Shown here: positions 56,662-64,000 of the stretch, piece after piece
How the letters are laid out: every line of letters begins with the position of its first letter
How positions within the stretch are numbered: the first letter of the stretch is position 1
NCBI GenBank assembly: GCA_035566435.1
Contig: DATMRF010000089.1
Span: 1 to 64,000 of the forward strand
DNA length: 64,000 nt
Direction of reading: 5' to 3'
DNA from: DATMRF01 sp035566435
GTDB taxonomy: Bacteria > Verrucomicrobiota > Verrucomicrobiia > Limisphaerales > UBA8199
The notes under the pieces: model-generated
Databases searched by the model: none
The model's input: only the letters and a program-made list of their open reading frames with translations
What the model was told of the DNA's origin: nothing
Made by a program: the position numbers and the translations under genes

Positions 56662-58515
56662 ATGAAACACTGGCGAACCCATTCGAAATCGGCCCGAATT
56701 GCCGGCGAACAGGGGCTTGAATGTCACGAACCACCTTTGGGACGGTCCGCCGAATTCGTGCAAATCAATGCCATTCGTGTCTCTGCCTCTCCCGCATTTG
56801 CGTCCATTCGTGTCCATTCGTGGTTTCGACCTTCAACCCTTGCCTGGCCAGCTTCGCTGCTGGTGGCGGGGATGCTCATTTGTCTATGCCAGCCGGCGGC
56901 GGCCGGGTCCTGGCTTTCTGTGGCCACTAAACCCGCCGGCAACATCGGCGAGATGTTGTTGCTTCCCGATGGCACCGTCATGTGCGCAGACGACAGTGGC
57001 AACCCGTGGTACCGGCTCACGCCGGACCAGTTCGGCAGCTATGCGAACGGGCAATGGAGCACCACCAAGCCCATGAACTACCCCCGCAATTTGTTCGCCG
57101 CCGATGTCGTTCAGGACGGCCGGCTCTTTGTCGCCGGCGGCGAATATGGAACCGGCATTACCAACGCCGAAATTTACGACCCCCAAAATGACCACTGGAC
57201 CGTGATAAATCCGCCCACGTCTCTGTTCGACCCGGCCGAAACCAATGTCTTCTCGGATATGATTTCAATCGTCATCCCGGACGGAACCGTGCTGATGGCG
57301 CCGCTGAAACCGAAAACCTTTGGCGGCACGCTCATTTACGACCCCAGGTCGAACCTGTGGTCCGATGGCCCCGTCCTCCAGGGGGTGAGGAGCCAGGGCG
57401 AATGCGGCTGGGCGAAGCTGCCCGACGGCAGCATTCTGACCATCGACAAGTGCAGCCAGACCTCCCAACGCTATATTCCGTCCCTGGGCAAGTGGCTGCT
57501 CGACAGCCCGGTGCCGCAGTTTATCTGGAACACCTCCCCGCACGGCACCGGAAACCCCGGATGTGAAATCGGACCGGTTCTCACCTTGCCCAGCGGACAG
57601 GTTTTCTTCGCGGCCGGCACCGGCAGCAACGCGCTCTACACCCCATCGGGCGGCACCAATCCCGGCACCTGGAGCAACCCGGGCCCGCTCACGCCCAACG
57701 ACCTGCTGGCGGCCGACGCGCCCGGCGCTGTGATGATCAACGGCAAGCTTCTGTTCATGGTGGCCACCAACTGTTTCAACGGCGGATGCAACCCGCCGTG
57801 GCATTTTTACGAATACGATTATGCCGCCAAATCCAACGCGATGAAGGAAGTGGCGGGTCCCCCCAGCGGGCTGGCGAACAACCTGTTCATCCCCTTCATG
57901 CTCGACCTGCCCGACGGCACCATCCTGCTTTCCGGCCACACCCCGCAACTGAGCATTTACGTGCCCGACCCGCCTGCGTCGCCGATTGGCCAGCCCACGA
58001 TCACCAGCATCACGGCCAATCCGGACGGCTCGTTCCATCTCATCGGCACCGGTCTCAACGGCATCACCGAGGGCGCCAATGAGGGCGACGATGGCCAGAT
58101 GGCATCCGACTACCCGCTGGTGCGTCTGACCAACCTCGCCACCGGCAAGGTTTATTACGCCCGAACCTACAATTGGAGCAGCACCCGCATCCAGACCGGC
58201 AGCACCCCGGTCAGTACCGAGTTCAAAGTGTCGACGGACCTGCCCCCGGCGACCTACTCGCTCGTGGTCGTGGCCAATGGCGTCCCGTCCGACCCGGTCA
58301 ACTTTTACGGCCCGGTCTGGGTTGATTTCAATACCGCAGTCCATCCGGGCAATGGCACTTACGCCACTCCGTATGACACCCTGGCTGGGGGGATGAGCGC
58401 CGTTTCCGCAGGGGGCACCATTTTTATCAAGCCCGGCTCTTCGACCGAAACGCCGGCCATTACCAAGCCCATGACGATCGTTGCGTTCGGCGGCCAGGCC
58501 AGCGTCGGGCACTAA
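56662..58515 (+). CDS. secreted galactose-oxidase-like Kelch protein
   Basis: 617 residues from ATG 56662. An odd N-terminus of about 60 residues (partly encoded by a CCACGAATG-type repeat) precedes the hydrophobic signal LAWPASLLVAGMLICLCQPA. Kelch-like repeats follow (LLLPDGTVMCADDSGNPWYR, VVQDGRLFVAGGEYGTGITN, FFAAGTGSNALYTPSGGTNP), then an E-set domain of the galactose-oxidase C-terminal type (VSTDLPPATYSLVVVANGVP). The last 60 residues (WVDFNTAVHPGNGTYATPYD...) are the start of a beta-helix domain that stops abruptly, so the gene may be truncated at its 3' end. Copper ligands not verified. Confidence 0.75.
   Translation: MKHWRTHSKSARIAGEQGLECHEPPLGRSAEFVQINAIRVSASPAFASIRVHSWFRPSTLAWPASLLVAGMLICLCQPAAAGSWLSVATKPAGNIGEMLLLPDGTVMCADDSGNPWYRLTPDQFGSYANGQWSTTKPMNYPRNLFAADVVQDGRLFVAGGEYGTGITNAEIYDPQNDHWTVINPPTSLFDPAETNVFSDMISIVIPDGTVLMAPLKPKTFGGTLIYDPRSNLWSDGPVLQGVRSQGECGWAKLPDGSILTIDKCSQTSQRYIPSLGKWLLDSPVPQFIWNTSPHGTGNPGCEIGPVLTLPSGQVFFAAGTGSNALYTPSGGTNPGTWSNPGPLTPNDLLAADAPGAVMINGKLLFMVATNCFNGGCNPPWHFYEYDYAAKSNAMKEVAGPPSGLANNLFIPFMLDLPDGTILLSGHTPQLSIYVPDPPASPIGQPTITSITANPDGSFHLIGTGLNGITEGANEGDDGQMASDYPLVRLTNLATGKVYYARTYNWSSTRIQTGSTPVSTEFKVSTDLPPATYSLVVVANGVPSDPVNFYGPVWVDFNTAVHPGNGTYATPYDTLAGGMSAVSAGGTIFIKPGSSTETPAITKPMTIVAFGGQASVGH
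56771..56826. repeat. CCACGAATG-family repeat inside a coding frame
   Basis: Units CCATTCGTGTC, CGTCCATTCG and TGTCCATTCGTGGTTT (complement of the CCACGAATG family) are in frame and encode NAIRVSASPAFASIRVHSWF just before the signal peptide of the Kelch protein. Confidence 0.6.
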
Positions 58516-58559
58516 CCCGCAAATTTCACACCCACGCCTGTGCCGCGACAGCAGCGGTC

Positions 58560-58680
58560 GTAGCGCAGGTTTCCAAACCTGCCGTATCGCCGACTTCCAA
58601 GTCGGCAGAGTGTCGTGATTGCATTGGTACCCGCAGGTTCGGAAACCTGCGATACAGCAGGTTTGGAAACCTGCGCTACC
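58560..58680. repeat. GTAGCGCAGG palindromic repeat, intergenic copy
   Basis: Compound palindrome from GTAGCGCAGGTTTCCAAACC to AGGTTTGGAAACCTGCGCTA. The first 49 bases are identical to the copy inside the PWD-like gene at 34373. Confidence 0.85.
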
Positions 58681-58703
58681 ATCAACGATGTGAGCTATCC
58701 GGG

Positions 58704-58873
58704 CTAAGTGGTCCGTTTCATAAAGACGCTGACGTAGGCGGCAAAAGGCGTTCCGTGCAAACAAAGCGCGAGCACCGAGCATATCCCGCGAGCTCTGTAT
58801 GGTGCGAGCAACGCCGTCTGCGTGGAAAAGAACTGCCGAATCCGTTAGTGGATTTATGAAACGGACCACTCAG
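58704..58873. mobile_element. MITE-like element with 18-bp perfect terminal repeats
   Basis: AGTGGTCCGTTTCATAAA (58707-58724) and its complement (58853-58870) bound about 128 bp without a gene; the match extends three more bases outward with one mismatch. No transposase. Inside, small hairpins around GCGAGC. Probably a non-autonomous transposon. Confidence 0.65.
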
Positions 58874-59178
58874 CCCGCGCGAGCTCGTTGGGCGCGGGCC
58901 TAAGACCTGCTCCGGTTGATGGCGTATGCGACAATGGGGTCACCCATAGCATGGCTCGTGCGTCTTCATAGGCCGAGGCGGCCTTGCGCTGGGTCCTCAG
59001 GCTCAGGCCCCTTCATGGCCGGTTGTAAGCGGGCGTTCGCGCTCTTGGACGTCCCAACCGGAGCCGGCGCGCAATGGCTTCGGAAATCCTGCCGGTCCAC
59101 GTCATCCAGAAAAATCCATCGGGTGCCATCTTTTTACTTAAATTCAACCTTGGTTCAATTTATGCTATCTACTCCCGC

Positions 59179-59817
59179 ATGCAGGGCGCTGACGCCGCAC
59201 ATGAGGCCAACCCGCGCAATTCCTGGGACCAGGTGTTCCAGGAAGCGCTCGACTATGCCCAATTACAAGTCAGCCCCCTCTACTGGCGGGGCACCCTCGG
59301 CGGCGTCCTCCCCCACGGCTACGACCCCAACTCCATCGCCGCCCAGGCCATCCTCGACACCCTCAAAAGCCTCCCGCCGCACGCCGAGCCTGACAATCTC
59401 GATACGCTCGCCCAGGAAATCCATCGCCGAGTCCGCCAGCACGTCAATCGCCTCCACCACCTCAAGGAAGACTTCGTCACCCGCAACGAGCTCGACCTGG
59501 CCCTCGTCTTCACCGACGACGGCGAAGCAGTCAGACTGATCGATACTCTGGTCTCCCCCGACACCAATCCGCTCGAAGACCTCCTCAACCACGAACGCCG
59601 CGCTGAATGGGAGCTCTTTCAGGCCCGCTTTAAATCCTTCCTCGGACGCCAACGCCGCCTCAAAAGGCTTTTCGCCTGCTACTGTGCCGGCCTCGAGAAA
59701 CCCGTGGACCTCGCGCGTAGGCTCAAAATCAAGGTCCAGGCCGTTTACAACCTCCAAAAGGCGCTCCGTCGCCGTCTGACCCAGTTTTGCACCTCCAGAA
59801 CCTCCGCAGCAACTTGA
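59179..59817 (+). CDS. sigma-70-like regulator of unknown role
   Basis: 212 residues from ATG 59179 (MQGADAAHEANPRNSWDQVF); the frame extends upstream through a transposase relic. GYDPNSIAAQAILDTLKS resembles region 2 of ECF sigma factors (GYDPEDLVQEAF type), and the C-terminal KPVDLARRLKIKVQAVYNLQ with KALRRRL resembles a region 4 helix-turn-helix, but the -10-binding residues are weak. An anti-sigma gene is not present. Together with the repeat-tailed gene at 60622 it may form a pair, an arrangement I recall from other Verrucomicrobiota. Confidence 0.55.
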   Translation: MQGADAAHEANPRNSWDQVFQEALDYAQLQVSPLYWRGTLGGVLPHGYDPNSIAAQAILDTLKSLPPHAEPDNLDTLAQEIHRRVRQHVNRLHHLKEDFVTRNELDLALVFTDDGEAVRLIDTLVSPDTNPLEDLLNHERRAEWELFQARFKSFLGRQRRLKRLFACYCAGLEKPVDLARRLKIKVQAVYNLQKALRRRLTQFCTSRTSAAT

Positions 59818-60621
59818 AGAAAAATCAAAAAGATCTAAAAATATTCTCCTCACCATCAAGCACTTGCAACGACACTGCCAAGAATCGCTCCCCAAAATGG
59901 CAAAAACGCGTTTCTCGACTCCATATAATATAGAGGGACGATGATCTCTCCGGCTCGGCGCCAATGCCCGAAACGGCGCCGCACCGCAATAAAAACACAT
60001 TCGGGCGAGACGGAAGCGCCCACTGCGCCTCGTAAGAAAGGAACTTAATGCTCGACACCAGCTTAGCGAAGGTCCGCCGCAGTTCTCGGCCCCTCCGGCC
60101 ATCGACTCTCGGTGCTCGGCTCTGCCCTCGCGGGGGGACCCAGATCCCGAGGTTCCTCCTGTTAGACTTCAAGCCTTTGTTACACCTTGTTACCCCTTTT
60201 TACACCTTGTTACGCCAAAAAAACGTTCATGCTCTGGGCTCTGCGAGCCTGATTCACCAAACCTGACTAAACCACGCAACTTTCAAAGGATTGCAATGTC
60301 TTTCAAACCATACGAACTTGGGACCCGAGACTTGAGACTTGAGACTTGAGACTTGGAACCCTGGACTGTGGACCGCAAGCCCCCTATCCGCGTTGTGCGC
60401 GTTTTCCGCGGTTCCATCGCCTCTTTGCGTCTTTGCCCCTTGGCGCCTTTGCGTTAATTCCGCACCCCGCACTCCCGGTGATTACAAAAAAAGTTCCAAC
60501 AAAATCGCCGCCAAGCCGGTTTTTCGCCTTCCTGATGATCCTTACTATGCAGGACTGCGTGTGCAGCCCCGCAGCTCGTAGCCGCCAAAAGTGAATAAAC
60601 TTTTAACCATCAACCACTCCC
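59818..60621. other. 804-bp gap with several short repeats, no gene
   Basis: Holds a GTTACACCTT direct repeat (60179-60213), a (GAGACTT)n tract (60327-60354), and a solo CTTTGCGTCTTTGC arm (60418-60456) of the element at 46504. Mono-strand open frames here lack start signals. Confidence 0.55.
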
Positions 60622-61734
60622 ATGACCACCACCCCCGAAATCGAACTCCTCGCCGGCGAACTCGCTGACGCCGCCTCCCCGCCCGCTAACCCCCGCCGCA
60701 ACGGCAAAATCGCCCGGCTCCCCAAGGAGACCCGCGATATGCTCAACCACATGCTCGATGATGGCCTGCCCTATCACATCATCATCGACGAACTCGGCGA
60801 AGCCGGCCGGGGCCTCAACACCCAGAATATCACCAACTGGGTCAAGGGCGGCTACCAGGACTACCTCAAACACCAGGACGCCATTGACCGCGCCAAACTC
60901 CAGGTCGAATTCGCCATCGACCTCCTCCGCGAAATCGGCGACGCCGACATCGCCCAGGTCCGCCGCGCCTGCAACTATGTCGCCGCTCTCCAGCTCTTCC
61001 AAACCCTGCGCGACCACGGGGATGAAACCCTCAAGAACATGCTTCAGGCCAACCCTGCCAAGTACCTCAACATCATCCACACCCTTTGTCACCAGTCCGA
61101 CTCCGCTCTCAAAGTCGAAAAACACCGCCTGACCCAGGAACTCCTGGCCGCCCGCACCGCACCCCCCGCTCCGCCATCAAGCCAAATCAAGGTGAATCAA
61201 GCCCCAACGGAAATCTCCACCGAAGTGCAATCCGGCCCCGTTACCCCGTCAGTGCATCACTCCATCACTCCATCACTCCCTCGCCCCGCTGCAATCCACC
61301 AATCCCCTAACCCGTCCGCCTCCCCATCAAGCCAAATCAAGGTGAATCAAGCCCCAACGGAAATCTCGACCGAAGTGCAATCCGGCCCCGTTACCGCGCC
61401 AGTGCATCACTCCATCGCTCCATCACTCCCTCGCCCCACTGCAATCCAACAATCCATTCATCCATTAATCCACCAATCCCCTAACCCGCCCGCCTTCCCA
61501 TCAAGCCAAATCAAGGTGAATCAAGCCCCGGCAGAAATTTCAGCCCAAGTGCAGCATCCGTGTCCATCAGTCCTCACCCAGGGTGAGCCCCTTTCCCAAA
61601 CAAAGAACACCTGCCTGGCCCTTCCCGCTCCAGTTGAACCAATCCGGACCAATCCGAACGCAAAAAAAATTTTCCTGCGCGGAATTAAGCCCCGTTCGTG
61701 GGCCGGCTCCGCCGGACGCTCTTTGACATCTTAA
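60622..61734 (+). CDS. DNA-binding-like protein with 50-residue tandem repeats
   Basis: 370 residues. The N-terminal half (RLPKETRDMLNHMLDDGLPY, NTQNITNWVKGGYQDYLKHQ) looks like a helix-turn-helix protein of the DUF3486/terminase-small-subunit style family common in Verrucomicrobiota; residues to about 175 are helical. The rest contains three tandem copies of a 50-residue unit (SSQIKVNQAPTEISTEVQSG), encoded by 150-174-bp DNA repeats starting at 61174, 61324 and 61498. The repeats are Pro/Ser-rich and probably unstructured. Function unknown. Confidence 0.65.
   Translation: MTTTPEIELLAGELADAASPPANPRRNGKIARLPKETRDMLNHMLDDGLPYHIIIDELGEAGRGLNTQNITNWVKGGYQDYLKHQDAIDRAKLQVEFAIDLLREIGDADIAQVRRACNYVAALQLFQTLRDHGDETLKNMLQANPAKYLNIIHTLCHQSDSALKVEKHRLTQELLAARTAPPAPPSSQIKVNQAPTEISTEVQSGPVTPSVHHSITPSLPRPAAIHQSPNPSASPSSQIKVNQAPTEISTEVQSGPVTAPVHHSIAPSLPRPTAIQQSIHPLIHQSPNPPAFPSSQIKVNQAPAEISAQVQHPCPSVLTQGEPLSQTKNTCLALPAPVEPIRTNPNAKKIFLRGIKPRSWAGSAGRSLTS
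61174..61560 (+). repeat. 150-174-bp tandem repeats in the 370-residue gene
   Basis: Units begin CCATCAAGCCAAATCAAGGT at 61174, 61324 and 61498. Copies 1 and 2 differ at few positions; copy 3 is partial and more diverged. Inner short repeats (CATCACTCCATC) suggest replication slippage. Confidence 0.85.
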
Positions 61735-61771
61735 TCCCGGTCAGTAAACCCGGGACACCGCAAACGTCAAA

Positions 61772-61800
61772 CCCTCTCCCCTCGCGCACAGGGGAGAGGG
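61772..61800. terminator. candidate secA terminator hairpin
   Basis: CCCTCTCCCCT/AGGGGAGAGGG form an 11-bp stem with a 7-base loop, 46 bp after the secA stop on the minus strand. There is no U-tract, so it may act as a Rho-independent-like block or be a dispersed palindrome. Confidence 0.4.
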
Positions 61801-61846
61801 CCGGCCTGGTGCTACGCATCACAGGCGTGCCCTCCGGCGCTGCGCA

Positions 61847-64000
<2,154 letters not shown>

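Larger units (their letters stand above)
58516..59178. other. 663-bp gap made of repeats and a transposase relic
   Basis: Contains the palindromic repeat (58560-58680), the MITE-like element (58704-58873) and, on the minus strand at about 59085-59120, a fragment that would read IFLDDVDRQDF, matching the RAYT at 1459-2427 (IYVDDVDRQDF). No intact gene. Confidence 0.65.

Noticed and set aside
58900..59178. Start of the sigma-like gene at 59074
   Set aside because: The first 35 codons lie antisense to a RAYT relic; ATG 59179 is more likely.

Overview
The window is GC-rich, densely coded DNA that looks like a soil- or sediment-type member of the Verrucomicrobiota, probably the Pedosphaera/Limisphaerales side. 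This assignment is inferred from gene content, because no rRNA is present. The supporting content is: several secreted proteins ending in an FYR(L/V)(R/K) module, a tandem pair of PEP-CTERM proteins, ELWxxDGT, Kelch and BspA-type LRR exoproteins, a RAYT transposase, and very many short palindromic repeat families. One tRNA (Ser, anticodon GCT) is present. There is no CRISPR array and no complete prophage.

Layout. 1-1462: a minus-strand run of small genes (two membrane proteins, a GNAT acetyltransferase, a short ORF) separated by two sites that look like integron attC sites. 1448-2479: a RAYT-type transposase between 15-bp inverted repeats. 2638-4815: a secreted LRR protein. 5002-11371: a CheB-CheR-PAS protein, histidine kinase and LuxR-type regulator joined by 4-nt overlaps, followed by Hsp20 and an orphan receiver protein. 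11467-15240: Kelch, Sel1 and sugar-isomerase-like exported proteins. 15401-22291: an RND efflux operon in which the inner-membrane pump and the outer-membrane channel are one 1543-residue polypeptide, with adaptor and TetR regulator. 22554-26711: a second run of small minus-strand genes (membrane protein, lipase, MBOAT acyltransferase, DUF1801, two unknowns) with up to six attC-like sites. No integrase is seen, so both runs would be CALINs (attC clusters lacking an integrase).

26851-37789 is the most striking part. Glycogen synthase (GT5) is followed by two plant-type dikinases, one like alpha-glucan water dikinase (GWD, with a CBM45-like N-terminus) and one like phosphoglucan water dikinase (PWD) fused to an N-terminal TIM barrel. 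A second TIM barrel and a GH13 enzyme follow. This looks like a bacterial glucan synthesis, phosphorylation and breakdown cluster. 37997-41960: tRNA-Ser, then arsR-arsC-arsM-acr3 and an unknown gene. 42003-47916 is housekeeping: UvrD/PcrA helicase, ribosome recycling factor, a HAD-Nudix fusion, FolB, a CBS protein and an RluE-like pseudouridine synthase. 48109-58515: exported repeat proteins, an FAD oxidase and a decayed toxin-antitoxin pair. 58560-61734: a MITE-like element, a sigma-factor-like gene and a repeat-tailed DNA-binding-like gene. The window ends inside secA.

A second theme is repeats. At least eight short palindromic or interspersed families recur. Some lie in frame inside coding sequence: twice in the PWD-like gene, once in the HAD-Nudix linker, and once before the signal peptide of a galactose-oxidase-like gene. 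They appear to have supplied interdomain linker peptide.
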